This document shows, piece by piece, positions 7,253 to 16,429 of a stretch of DNA of 64,000 bases. The stretch comes from Dehalococcoidia bacterium (GTDB lineage: Bacteria > Chloroflexota > Dehalococcoidia > Bin125), in assembly GCA_022826965.1 (NCBI GenBank), contig JAJDTU010000005.1, positions 496,001 to 560,000 of the forward strand. The letters are read 5' to 3'. Each line of letters opens with the position of its first letter. The stretch's first letter is position 1. The position numbers and the translations under genes were made by a program. Below the pieces are notes generated by a model that worked only from the letters and a program-made list of their open reading frames with translations, did not search any database and had not been told where the DNA came from.

Positions 7253-7966
7253 TTACTCGGCGTCCGCGTAGACGCGGAAGCCGTAGTCGTTGTAGCGATA
7301 GTTCGGCGAGAGGCTCGAACGGGCGCTGACGCGGGTGAACTTGATCCGGTGCCGCCAGGAGCCGCCTCGGCTGGCCCGGCGCGAACCGGCCGCCGGTCCG
7401 GTCGGTGCGCTGGACGGGGAGGTCGCGTAGTAGTTGCGGTCGTACCAGTCGGAGCACCACTCGTGGACGTTGTCGGCCATGCAGTAGAGGCCGAAGGCGT
7501 TGCGGCAGGCCTCGAGCGGCACGTGGGGATGCTCGGCCTGTGCCACCGACGCTCGGGTTGCCTGGTCGGGCCAGTTCGGGGACGGGCTCAGCCAATCGGC
7601 GCGCGCCAGACCTCCGCGAGCCGCGTACTCGCGCTCGGCCTCGGTTGGCAGTCGAAATCGTGTGCCGGTCCGGCTGAACAACCACTCGCAGTAGTCCGCC
7701 GCGTCGTACCAGGAGATGCCGACCACGGGGGCGTCGGGAATGGAGAAGTGTTGCTGCGACCAGAAGGGCGGAGGCGGCGCGTCGGTCTGCTCGACGAATG
7801 CGGCGTACTCCTCGTTGCTGACCGACCGCTCGGCGGCGCGGAAGGGAGCGAGCGTGACCGGGTGCGCGGGCCGTTCGTCGCGGCGGCGGTCGTCGGCGCC
7901 CATGATGAAGGCGCCGCCGGGCAGCGCGATCAGGCCCGTATCGACAACTGATTGAACGGTCGACAT
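7253..7966 (-). CDS. SUMF1/EgtB-fold (formylglycine-generating-enzyme-like) protein
   Basis: The 237-residue protein consists of one SUMF1-type C-lectin-like domain. Motifs are PGGAFIMGADDRRRDERPAH near the N-terminus, PVVGISWYDAADYCEWL, RLPTEAEREYAARGG, NVHEWCSDWY and a C-terminal RGGSW followed by NDYGFRVYAD. The two catalytic cysteines of true formylglycine-generating enzymes, just before the final GFR, are absent (RVSARSSLSPNYRYNDYGFR), so sulfatase activation is unlikely. It starts at ATG 7966 with TACCAT 6 nt upstream. It is co-transcribed with the MetE-like gene. The function is unknown; EgtB-like or carbohydrate-binding roles are possible. Confidence 0.85.
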   Translation of the reverse strand: MSTVQSVVDTGLIALPGGAFIMGADDRRRDERPAHPVTLAPFRAAERSVSNEEYAAFVEQTDAPPPPFWSQQHFSIPDAPVVGISWYDAADYCEWLFSRTGTRFRLPTEAEREYAARGGLARADWLSPSPNWPDQATRASVAQAEHPHVPLEACRNAFGLYCMADNVHEWCSDWYDRNYYATSPSSAPTGPAAGSRRASRGGSWRHRIKFTRVSARSSLSPNYRYNDYGFRVYADAE

Positions 7967-7972
7967 GGGCGC

Positions 7973-7978
7973 ATGGTA
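7973..7978 (-). promoter_or_regulatory. Candidate -10 hexamer TACCAT, leaderless SUMF1-like gene
   Basis: On the minus strand TACCAT ends 6 nt before ATG 7966. There is no ribosome-binding sequence between them. Confidence 0.45.
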
Positions 7979-7998
7979 TCGCGCACGTGGTCGACGTT

Positions 7999-8004
7999 TA
8001 GACT
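7999..8004 (+). promoter_or_regulatory. Candidate -10 hexamer TAGACT of the SDR-crotonase pair
   Basis: TAGACT lies 39 nt before ATG 8044. The resulting leader would carry GGAAGG about 8 nt before the start codon, so this would be a leadered transcript diverging from the SUMF1-like gene. Confidence 0.4.
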
Positions 8005-8043
8005 GACGTCGCTTGACCCAGATGCTCAGGAAGGTGGGATCGC

Positions 8044-8829
8044 ATGGGACTGCTTGATGGTCGGAAGGCGCTGGTGACCGGTTCGAGTCGGGGGATCGGA
8101 GCGGATATCGCGCGGGGACTGGCCGCGCACGGGGCGGCGGTAGCGGTGGCGGCGCGGTCGGACGAGGCCTCGCCCGATCCGCGGTTGCCGGGCACGATCC
8201 GCACCGTGGCCGAGGAGATTCGTGAGTCGGGCGGACACGCGGTGCCGGTGCGGCTGGACGTGCGCGATCCCGAGTCGATCGTGCGCGCGATCGACACGAC
8301 GGCCTCGGAGCTGGGCGGTCTGGACATCCTGATCAACAACGCGGCGGTGCTGGTGCCGGGCACGCTGGAGTCGGTCCAGGACCGGCACATCGACCTGATC
8401 TGGCAGCTTGACCTGCGCGGTCCGGTGCTGCTGGCCAAGTACGCGGTCGAGCACATGAAGGCGTCGGGCGGGGACATCATCAACATCTCTTCGGGCGCGG
8501 CCGACTTCCCCGGGCCCGGACCGTACGACGAGGTGCGCGAGGGCGGTCAGTTCTACGGCATGGTCAAGGCGGGACTGGAGCGGATCACGCAGGGTTGGGC
8601 GATGGAGCTGCAGCAGTATCAGATCGCCTGCAACGTGCTGACGCTGCGCTACCTGATCAAGACGCCCGGGCACTGGTACGCGCTGACCTCGCCGGACGAT
8701 CCGCAGACCGAGTTCGAGTCGGCCGACTGGATGGCGCGGGCCAGCGTCTGGATCGCCAGCCAGCCGTCGTCGTTCACGGGCAACATCGTCGACGACCGCG
8801 AGATGCGCGACGTGCTGGCGGCGTTGTAG
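8044..8829 (+). CDS. Short-chain dehydrogenase/reductase
   Basis: A classical SDR of 261 residues with all expected motifs: TGSSRGIG at residues 12-19, NNAA at 98-101, catalytic Ser in INISSG (149-150) and YGMVK with Tyr171 and Lys175. An insertion between the cofactor loop and helix C (residues 40-62, DEASPDPRLPG) is longer than usual. GGAAGG precedes ATG 8044. It lies 64 bp upstream of a crotonase, so an acyl-CoA or alcohol substrate is plausible. Unlike the SDRs at 4165 and 41810, its active site is complete. Confidence 0.92.
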   Translation: MGLLDGRKALVTGSSRGIGADIARGLAAHGAAVAVAARSDEASPDPRLPGTIRTVAEEIRESGGHAVPVRLDVRDPESIVRAIDTTASELGGLDILINNAAVLVPGTLESVQDRHIDLIWQLDLRGPVLLAKYAVEHMKASGGDIINISSGAADFPGPGPYDEVREGGQFYGMVKAGLERITQGWAMELQQYQIACNVLTLRYLIKTPGHWYALTSPDDPQTEFESADWMARASVWIASQPSSFTGNIVDDREMRDVLAAL

Positions 8830-8893
8830 CGGCGCGGAGCGGGTCCCCGCTCGGGGGCGGGGACGGGAGTGAATGCATGGAAGGGACAGGATC

Positions 8894-9670
8894 GTGCCCG
8901 ATCTGATCTACGAGAAGTTCGAACACTACGCGGTCCTGACGATGAACCGGCCGCACCGGCTGAACGCGCTGGGCGGCGACCTGCGGCGGCTGATGCGCGA
9001 GGCGGTCGACGACCTGGAGTCGGATCCCGAGATGCGCGCCGCGATCCTGACCGGCGCGGGACGGGCGTTCTCGGCGGGGGCGGACCTGAAGGAGATGAAC
9101 GAGGGCAACCAGCGGCGGCAGGGTCTGCGCGACACGATGGGCTACGACCTGGACGAATCGATGCCGTTCGCGCGGGCGCGGAAGCCGTTCATTGCGGCGA
9201 TCAACGGGCTCTGCATCGCGGGCGGACTGGAACGGGCGCTGGATTGCGATATCCGGATCGCGTCGTCGGAGGCGTTCTTCGGGCTGTTCGAGGTCAAGCG
9301 GGGGATCATGCCGGGCTACGCGATCCACCACCTGGCGCGGATGCTGCCGATCGGCGACGCGCTGTACATCATGCTGACCGCCGACCGGGTCTCGCCCGAG
9401 GACGCGTTGCGGATGGGGTTAATCCGGGAGATCCTGGAACCGGAGGCGCTGATGCCTCGGGCGGTGGAGATCGCGGAGATGATCGCGGCGAACGCGCCCC
9501 TGGCGGTGGAGGGGACGAAGTTCATGGCGCAGCAGTGGCGTCAGATGCAGATCGACGAGTCGTACCGGGTGGGTCAGTGGGTGAGCCGGACGGTGCTGAA
9601 CTCGGAGGACGCGAAGGAAGGCCCGAGGGCCTTCGTCGAGAAGCGCCCGCCGAACTGGACGGGGCGGTAG
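8894..9670 (+). CDS. Enoyl-CoA hydratase/isomerase (crotonase) family protein
   Basis: A 258-residue crotonase. The N-terminal strand LTMNRPHRLNALGG, the oxyanion-hole segment SAGADLKEMN and the acid/base region INGLCIAGGLERALDCDIRIA with FEVKRGIMPG are all seen; glutamates occur in both usual catalytic loops. GTG 8894 was chosen over ATG 8873 because AAGGGACAGG precedes it and homology starts at PDLIYEKFEHYAVLTMNRP. The product probably hydrates or isomerises an acyl-CoA, perhaps with the SDR just upstream. The exact substrate is unknown. Confidence 0.9.
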   Translation: MPDLIYEKFEHYAVLTMNRPHRLNALGGDLRRLMREAVDDLESDPEMRAAILTGAGRAFSAGADLKEMNEGNQRRQGLRDTMGYDLDESMPFARARKPFIAAINGLCIAGGLERALDCDIRIASSEAFFGLFEVKRGIMPGYAIHHLARMLPIGDALYIMLTADRVSPEDALRMGLIREILEPEALMPRAVEIAEMIAANAPLAVEGTKFMAQQWRQMQIDESYRVGQWVSRTVLNSEDAKEGPRAFVEKRPPNWTGR

Positions 9671-9736
9671 GTTCGCAGCGGACCGGCGTTGGCAGTGAGT
9701 TTTGCGTGATGCGCTGACTGGAACGTGAGCGATTCG

Positions 9737-9742
9737 TAGGAT
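9737..9742 (+). promoter_or_regulatory. Candidate -10 hexamer TAGGAT of the giant repeat protein gene
   Basis: TAGGAT ends 6 nt before GTG 9749, and no Shine-Dalgarno sequence is present. Confidence 0.45.
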
Positions 9743-9748
9743 CGTTGG

Positions 9749-12700
9749 GTGTTTCGCCCGACGATTGCGGTTTCAGCGGCGGTGCTGTTGTCGCTGGCCT
9801 TGCTCTGGCTGCTGAGCGACTCGGCGGTGAGCCAGACGGCCCTGACCGCGTCTTCAGCCAGCGTTGATGGGACCACTCTGTCGATCGCGCTCTCGGCGGA
9901 GGTGGACACAACCAGTACCGCGGATTCCTCGGACTTCATGGTGTCGGCCGGCGATTCGACGCTGACCATCGCCTCGGCCAGCGTGGGCAATGCGACGATC
10001 AGCTTGACACTCGCGGAGGAGGTGAGCGACCCCGATTGCGATGCCTCGGCGATCTCGGTTGGGTACAGGAGGTCAACGTCGTCGATCACGGCCTCCGGCG
10101 TCGAACTGTCCGACTTCAGCGGCGTCTCAGTGAACAACCAGACCGATCACCCACCGGCTATCGCATCGTTGGAGACAGACGTGAACGGCGGCAAGGTTCT
10201 CGTGACGTTTTGCGAGGCAATCGATGACATCAGCCACCAGTGGTCGAGCTTCTCCGCGTTCAGCGTGTCGGTCAATGGGACGGCGCAGGGGGTCAACGAT
10301 GTCGTGACGCCATCCAGCTCGGCCGGTCGGCTGGAGATTCTGCTGAACCGGCGAGGGGCGATCAAGGAAGGCGACACGGTCACGCTGGGCTATGACCACA
10401 CCAAGGGCGACCGCAACTTCCCGCTTCGTGATCTGGATCAGGGCAACAAGAAGGTCGAGACGTGGGAATCGCGATCGGTCACCAACCGGGTCGACAATCC
10501 GCCGACGCTTCGATCGGCGGCGGCGCTGTATGACGTGGTGACTCTGACGTTCAGCGAGGCGCTGGACGAGGACAGCGCGCCCGGCACCGATGCGTTCGCG
10601 ATTCGAGGCGTTCAGCACGCTCCGAGCGTGCGGAGCGTCGCCATCTCGGCAGAGACGGTCAGCCTGACGCTGAGTGGGATCCTGAACAAGCGGGGCTCCG
10701 CCGTGTACAGCGTGCGCTACACCGCGCCGTCCGAATCGCCGCTGCGCCAGGCGGACGGGGAACACGACGTGGCCGGCTTCACATCGGCCCTGTTCGACAG
10801 CAGCACGCCGACTACCAAACCCGCGGTGAGCGGTGCGGTGGTGGACGGGACCGAGCTCGCGATCAGCTTCGATCTGCCGCTCAAAGCGGTCGCGCCGGCC
10901 AGCGAGTTCACGATTGGCGGGCAGGCAGGGGTGACGGTCAGCGGCAGCTCGTTCAGCGGCTCGGTCGTGACGCTCACGCTCTCGCCTGGGGTGAGCGCCG
11001 GTTCCACGATCACCGTGTCCTATGCCAAGCCCAACTCTCCACCCAGGATCGAGGGACGCAACAACAAAGACGCCGATTCGTTCATGAATCAGTCGGTGAC
11101 CAACAACACGGTCGCGCCGAAGCCGGAATTCCGCAACGCGGTCGTTTCGGCCGACGGGGCGACGCTGACGATCACGTTCACGCTCGCGTTGGACGAGTCG
11201 GCAGCGAACCTGCCCGCCGCGTCGACGTTCTCGCTATCGGGGACGTCCGCGTCAGTTGATGCGGTCACCATCAACGGCGCGACGGTTGCCCTTTCGCTGG
11301 ACCCACTCGCCGATGTCGGTGAGACGATCTCGGTTGGATACACGCCTCCGACCGAAGAGACGTCGGCTCGTCTGCAGGCTGCCGGCGACTCGCAGGCGGT
11401 GGCTGCGTTCTCGGGTCAGGGGACGACCAACGGGGTGGACGGCAAGCCGCGGCCGATCTCGGCGGAGGTCGATGGCGACAGTCTGACGGTCTCGTTCGAT
11501 CGCGATCTGGACGCCGATTCCCGTCCCGCAGCATCGGCATTCACGCTCGCGGGAACCACAGCGACCGTGGCGAGCAGGTCGATAGCCGGCGGCCAGCTTG
11601 TGCTGACCCTGAGCCGGGCCGTCGACCACACCGAGGCTCTCAACCTGACGTATACCGCTCCGACAGAATCTCCGCTGAAGCGGGCGGGCAAGGCGCTCCT
11701 GGTTGATTCGTTCACGATCGTGGAGGTCCGCAACGCAACCGCGGATCCGACTCCGACCTTCACTTCCGCCTCGATCGACGCCAGTGGGCGGACGCTGACG
11801 CTGGTGATGTCAAGTGCGCTCCTGTCCAAGACCGCTGGAATTCCGGGCGCATCGGCGTTCACGTTGGCGGGAAGCGCAGCTGCGGCGATCGAGTCGGTGT
11901 CGATCGACGGCGCCAACGTCAAGCTGGCCCTGAATCCGGCAGCCGACGTCAATGAGACGGTGACGATCAGCTACCAGCCGCCGACCGATGCGTCGGATCC
12001 GGCGCTGCAGAGCAGCGACGGGATGTGGAAGACGGCCGCCTGGAGCGATGAGTCGGTCTCGAACGGCGCGGACGGCAAACCGAGGCTGGTTGGGGCAACG
12101 GTTGACGCGGCCTCGCTGGTGTTGCGGTTCGACCGCGCGCTGGACGAGAGCACGAGTCCGCCGAAGGCGGACTTCAGCGTCACCCCGGCCGGCGTCTCCG
12201 TTACGGGGATAGCGATCGATGGTCAGGCGGTGACGCTCACGCTTTCGAGCGCGGTCGAGCACGACGACGACGTGACCGTGTCGTACTCCGCGGCGGGGAC
12301 GGTCAAGTTGAAACGCGACGGACGGGAGATCATGGTCGCGGGCTTCTCGGGGGTCGCTGTGGAGAACAACACGCCGGAACCGCTGGTGCGCTCAGTCGTC
12401 GGAGACGGACCGAGCATCGTGGTGACATTTTCGGTGCTGCTGGATGCTGATTCGGAACCGGAAGCGACGGCATTCTCGCTGGGCGACGACCAGCCGTCGA
12501 TTTCGGAGGTGACGATATCGGGGATGACGGTGGCATTGACGTTGTCGGAGCCGTTGGTCGAAGGGGCGGAATACAGATTGACTTACACCCCGCCCGAGGC
12601 ATCGCCCCTGCAACAGTCCGATGGATCGTCGATCCCGACCCTCTCCGAGGCGGTGACGAACAACACCGACGTGGCGCCGAGTGTCGCGTCCACGGGCGGT

Positions 12701-15700
12701 GATGGAGACACGGTGACGATCACGTTTGATCAGCCGCTCGACGCGATGGCTGTGATCGCCAACTCGTCGTTTGCGTTGACGGGTTCCGTGGATCGGAGCG
12801 TGAGCGGGACGTCGATTGACGGCTCGACGTTGTCGCTCACGCTGTCGGCCGGGCTCAAGGAGGATGAGGAGGCGTCACTGACCTACACGAAACCGGCAGA
12901 GGACGGGATTGTCGACCTGACGGGAAACCAGGCAGCAGGGTTCACTACGGCGATCGACAATCAGACCGATACGGCGCCGGTACCGGTCTCGGGGACGGTT
13001 GACGAGGACACGATCGTCATCATTCTCGACCAGGAGTTGGCGGACGACCATCGGTTTGGCGAGGATGCCACCTGTCCCTACCCGGCTGAAGACGGAGAAG
13101 AGCCGACGAGCTACCCGATCGAGCACTTCACGCTGAGCGGAACCGATGCGACGATTGCGTTCGTCTGCGTGTCGCACGAGGGTGCCGGCGGGCATGGGCG
13201 GATTGAGATCCAGTTGAGCGAGAGCGTCGAACCCGGTGAGACGGTCGTGATCACCTACTCTCCGGCGACCGGCTCGATTCGAATCAAGGATGACGACGCG
13301 TCGGGGAATCGGGCGGTGTTCAGGAACTACACGCTGACAAATCTGACCACGGGACCTCCGGACTTCGAGGAGGCGACGATCGACGGAACGGTGCTCGCGG
13401 TGGTGTTCGATCAGAAGCTGGATCCGGACGTGGAGCCGGAGCCGAGCTGGTTTGCGCTTGCGGCGGCCGCTGCGGAGGACGATTCTCCGCGTCCGTGGGG
13501 CTCGGATGTCGACATCGCGATTGCGGCGGCTTCGGTGTCGGACACATCGCTGGTGTTGCGGGTCGCGCCGTCGGCTGCGGAGGACGTTGAATACCGCCTC
13601 ACCTACTCGGCGCCGGCAACGGGCGGCCTGTTGGGGGAATCGGGGAAGGCGGTGACCGGGCTCGCCGCGGCGGTTTCGGTCGGCAACGAGACCGACTACG
13701 CGCCGTTTCCCGTCGCGATCCAGACCAACAAGACCGGCACGCTGGTCGAGGTGACGTTCGACCAACGATTTCTGCCGACGAGCTCGAAAGCGACGTCCTG
13801 GTACTCATTTGGCGCCGGGATACGGGTCGCCTCCGTCGACTTCCGCGCGTACGAACATGGCAAACCACAACTGGCGATCACGCTCGCGACGTCGGCTCCG
13901 GTTCGTGAAGGCGCTTCCGTACGGCTGAAATACACGCCGCCGGAGTCGGGGGGCTTGAGGGACGACGACGGTGAGAACGGGGGGAACCCGGTCGAGGCAT
14001 TCGACGAGGCGGTGGAGAACCTGGTTGATGTCGCGCCGCTGCTGGAGCGCGTCACGGTCAATCGACAACTGGTGCGGCTCGAGTTTGATCAGCCGCTCGA
14101 TCCGGACCACGTTCCTCCGCCAAGCTGCGAATGGCTGGAATCGGAGGGCCTGGTCGAGTCAGGGTTCTGCGCGGATCAGCCGGGGGTGTACTGGTTCCGG
14201 GTGGTCGACGGGGCCGAGATTGACCAGACCATCGAATCGGTGCGAATTGACGGTGTTTATGTCGAGTTGACTTTGGCCGAGCGTGTCGGCGCGGGTGAGA
14301 GCATCCGCGTGGTGTACGCGCCACGATCGACGGCGGACGGGCGCTGGAACTTGCGGGACGTGCCGCGGGAGGAGTCGTCGGCCGCGAACGTCGTCCCTGA
14401 GATGGATCCGACCGAGGCGACGAACATCACGGCGGCGTCTCCGATGTCGGCGGAGTTTGACCGCGCGCAGCCAACCGAGATAGTGCTTGAATTCGATGGT
14501 GCGTTGCCGTCCGGCTCGAGCCTGTCGACGGACCTGCTCGGCGTTACCGTTGACGGTTCGCCCGTAATTGTCGATGGACTCTCCACGTCGGTTTCAACCC
14601 TGACCATCTCACTGTCGAAGCCTGTTCCAGAGTGCTCGTCGTTGGAGCTTTCCTATGGGCCGGGGGAGAGCGGGTGGCTTGATGCGGCGGAGCGCAAGAT
14701 CGAAGCGTTCGAGTTGCCGGTCGGCAACTTCATTGACCAATCGCGCGGGTTGAGATGCATCAGGTCGGACCTGGGCGCGATCGCGCTGCGCTTCTCAGAT
14801 TCGGCGCCAGCCCCGGAGGGGATTGAAGCGAGATGGGCGTTGTCCGTCAACGGGGAAGAGCGGGGATTCACGGTCGAAGAGTCGGAGGGCGTGGTGCGTC
14901 TCGTGCCCGACACGGCGGTCTGCGTCGGTGATCGTGTGGCGATCGTGCAGTCGCGTTCGGACGTGGAGACGGAGTTGTCCCTGGACCGTGTCATCGATGA
15001 GGCGGCTCCGTGCGCGGTCTCGGCCATCGCGACGGGTACGAGCCTACGGGTTCTGTTCGACCAACCGCTGAGTCAGTCGTTGCCGGAGCCGGGGGATTTC
15101 GTGATCGACGACGAAGCGGGCGTGGCGGGGGTCGTTGGGATCGAGGGCGCCGCGCTGTCGCTGGAGCTCGCGCCGCCGGGCGTCAGCGCAGAGGCTGGAG
15201 CCAGCCTGGCCTACAGCGGCAGCTTGCTTCGCGGCGGCGGTTTGACCGTCGGCGGCTTTCGGCTGCCAATCACCGACCAGACTGAGCCGCCCGAGTTGGT
15301 GTCGGGATTTGGCGTTGACGACCTGATCGTGCTGCAGTTCGATCAGCCCTTGCTGGGCAGGACGATGCCCGCGGCTCGGTTCATTCCGACCGGTCCGGGG
15401 CTGGAGGCTGACGTGCGGTCGGTGGAGGTCAGCGGGTCGTCGGTGTACCTGCACCTGACATCGGGTCTGCGGGATGAGCCTGATCTGTTTGGCGTGGTCT
15501 ATCTGGCTCGCGAGCGGGGTGGCCTCGCCGGTCCGACCGGAGTCCGGGTACCGGACAGCGTGTTCCTGGTGCAGAACTACACCGAGACGCCGCCCAGTGT
15601 GCTGAGCGTCGTTTTCGACGGGTGGCAAGCGGTCGTGTCCTTTGACCAGCGGATTGACGGAGCAGACGCCGGGCCGGCGGACTTCCTGATGTTTGCGGGG

Positions 15701-16429
15701 AGACGCAGGATTGAGGCGGCAGCGCTCGAGTGGTTCGAATCGAGCGTCGTCGTTTCGCTCGCGGAACGGGTGACTTCGCTGGACTCGGTACTGCTGCTCT
15801 ACCGGCCGGGAGCGGAGGGTCGGGTTCGCGACCTGTCGGCGATCCCGCTGTCCGAATTCGAGATCTGGGCGGAGAATCGGACGGATGCGGCTGGAGGTGT
15901 CGGGGAGATCGTCGGAGACGCGCGGCTGCGTTCGAGCGCGGGCGGAACGACCTTCGAGCGGGAGCTGGCGCGTGGGTTCGCGTCGAGCGGCGCGATTCGG
16001 TTCGTAGCGATGCCGGGAGCGGGCCGGAGCGGCATCGCGCACAGTGACGTGGTGCTTTCGATCGAAGCGGGGCGGCTGAGCAGCGGGCCGCTCGTGATAC
16101 ACCTGTCGAGCCTCAGGGACGCGGGCGAAGCCTTGAGGCACTTCGAGCAGGTTCCGACGATGTGCTGGAGCGATGGCAAGTCGGGCACGACCAGCGCCTG
16201 GTTGCTCGGCGAATCCGATCTGCATGGCGTGCCGACCGATCACGGCGTCGCGGTGTTGGTCGCGGGCCTCGTGAAGGGTGGTTGGACGAGCGCTGTGTGC
16301 GTGCTCGACCTGATGACGGGGAGTTGGAGCACCTGGCGTCCGGGTGGAGTTATCTCGACGCCGTCGCTGATTCTGGAGCGCGTGGGGGTTCGACCGTTCA
16401 GCTGGGATCGGTTGCTTCTCGTAGGGTGA
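9749..16429 (+). CDS. Giant secreted SwmB-like repeat protein (2226 residues)
   Basis: This single 2226-codon gene encodes a signal peptide (residues 1 to about 31: TIAVSAAVLLSLALLWLL, then AVSQTA) and about 19 tandem beta-rich repeats of 90-120 residues. Each repeat runs VxNxTDxxPxxxSxxVDG, LTVSFDxxLDxxSxPxxxxF, VSGxxVTLTLSxxVxxGxxVxVSYTxP, resembling SwmB-type (putative flagellar/cell-surface) repeats. Boundaries fall near residues 128, 245, 345, 455, 560, 660, 770, 872, 970, 1070, 1195, 1315 and 1425. Repeats after about 1070 are longer and more diverged, with inserted cysteine-bearing loops. The last 200 residues are unique and show no LPxTG, transmembrane or S-layer anchor. The 3' end overlaps birA by 32 bp. 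A surface adhesin, stalk or motility role is inference. Confidence 0.85.
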   Translation: MFRPTIAVSAAVLLSLALLWLLSDSAVSQTALTASSASVDGTTLSIALSAEVDTTSTADSSDFMVSAGDSTLTIASASVGNATISLTLAEEVSDPDCDASAISVGYRRSTSSITASGVELSDFSGVSVNNQTDHPPAIASLETDVNGGKVLVTFCEAIDDISHQWSSFSAFSVSVNGTAQGVNDVVTPSSSAGRLEILLNRRGAIKEGDTVTLGYDHTKGDRNFPLRDLDQGNKKVETWESRSVTNRVDNPPTLRSAAALYDVVTLTFSEALDEDSAPGTDAFAIRGVQHAPSVRSVAISAETVSLTLSGILNKRGSAVYSVRYTAPSESPLRQADGEHDVAGFTSALFDSSTPTTKPAVSGAVVDGTELAISFDLPLKAVAPASEFTIGGQAGVTVSGSSFSGSVVTLTLSPGVSAGSTITVSYAKPNSPPRIEGRNNKDADSFMNQSVTNNTVAPKPEFRNAVVSADGATLTITFTLALDESAANLPAASTFSLSGTSASVDAVTINGATVALSLDPLADVGETISVGYTPPTEETSARLQAAGDSQAVAAFSGQGTTNGVDGKPRPISAEVDGDSLTVSFDRDLDADSRPAASAFTLAGTTATVASRSIAGGQLVLTLSRAVDHTEALNLTYTAPTESPLKRAGKALLVDSFTIVEVRNATADPTPTFTSASIDASGRTLTLVMSSALLSKTAGIPGASAFTLAGSAAAAIESVSIDGANVKLALNPAADVNETVTISYQPPTDASDPALQSSDGMWKTAAWSDESVSNGADGKPRLVGATVDAASLVLRFDRALDESTSPPKADFSVTPAGVSVTGIAIDGQAVTLTLSSAVEHDDDVTVSYSAAGTVKLKRDGREIMVAGFSGVAVENNTPEPLVRSVVGDGPSIVVTFSVLLDADSEPEATAFSLGDDQPSISEVTISGMTVALTLSEPLVEGAEYRLTYTPPEASPLQQSDGSSIPTLSEAVTNNTDVAPSVASTGGDGDTVTITFDQPLDAMAVIANSSFALTGSVDRSVSGTSIDGSTLSLTLSAGLKEDEEASLTYTKPAEDGIVDLTGNQAAGFTTAIDNQTDTAPVPVSGTVDEDTIVIILDQELADDHRFGEDATCPYPAEDGEEPTSYPIEHFTLSGTDATIAFVCVSHEGAGGHGRIEIQLSESVEPGETVVITYSPATGSIRIKDDDASGNRAVFRNYTLTNLTTGPPDFEEATIDGTVLAVVFDQKLDPDVEPEPSWFALAAAAAEDDSPRPWGSDVDIAIAAASVSDTSLVLRVAPSAAEDVEYRLTYSAPATGGLLGESGKAVTGLAAAVSVGNETDYAPFPVAIQTNKTGTLVEVTFDQRFLPTSSKATSWYSFGAGIRVASVDFRAYEHGKPQLAITLATSAPVREGASVRLKYTPPESGGLRDDDGENGGNPVEAFDEAVENLVDVAPLLERVTVNRQLVRLEFDQPLDPDHVPPPSCEWLESEGLVESGFCADQPGVYWFRVVDGAEIDQTIESVRIDGVYVELTLAERVGAGESIRVVYAPRSTADGRWNLRDVPREESSAANVVPEMDPTEATNITAASPMSAEFDRAQPTEIVLEFDGALPSGSSLSTDLLGVTVDGSPVIVDGLSTSVSTLTISLSKPVPECSSLELSYGPGESGWLDAAERKIEAFELPVGNFIDQSRGLRCIRSDLGAIALRFSDSAPAPEGIEARWALSVNGEERGFTVEESEGVVRLVPDTAVCVGDRVAIVQSRSDVETELSLDRVIDEAAPCAVSAIATGTSLRVLFDQPLSQSLPEPGDFVIDDEAGVAGVVGIEGAALSLELAPPGVSAEAGASLAYSGSLLRGGGLTVGGFRLPITDQTEPPELVSGFGVDDLIVLQFDQPLLGRTMPAARFIPTGPGLEADVRSVEVSGSSVYLHLTSGLRDEPDLFGVVYLARERGGLAGPTGVRVPDSVFLVQNYTETPPSVLSVVFDGWQAVVSFDQRIDGADAGPADFLMFAGRRRIEAAALEWFESSVVVSLAERVTSLDSVLLLYRPGAEGRVRDLSAIPLSEFEIWAENRTDAAGGVGEIVGDARLRSSAGGTTFERELARGFASSGAIRFVAMPGAGRSGIAHSDVVLSIEAGRLSSGPLVIHLSSLRDAGEALRHFEQVPTMCWSDGKSGTTSAWLLGESDLHGVPTDHGVAVLVAGLVKGGWTSAVCVLDLMTGSWSTWRPGGVISTPSLILERVGVRPFSWDRLLLVG

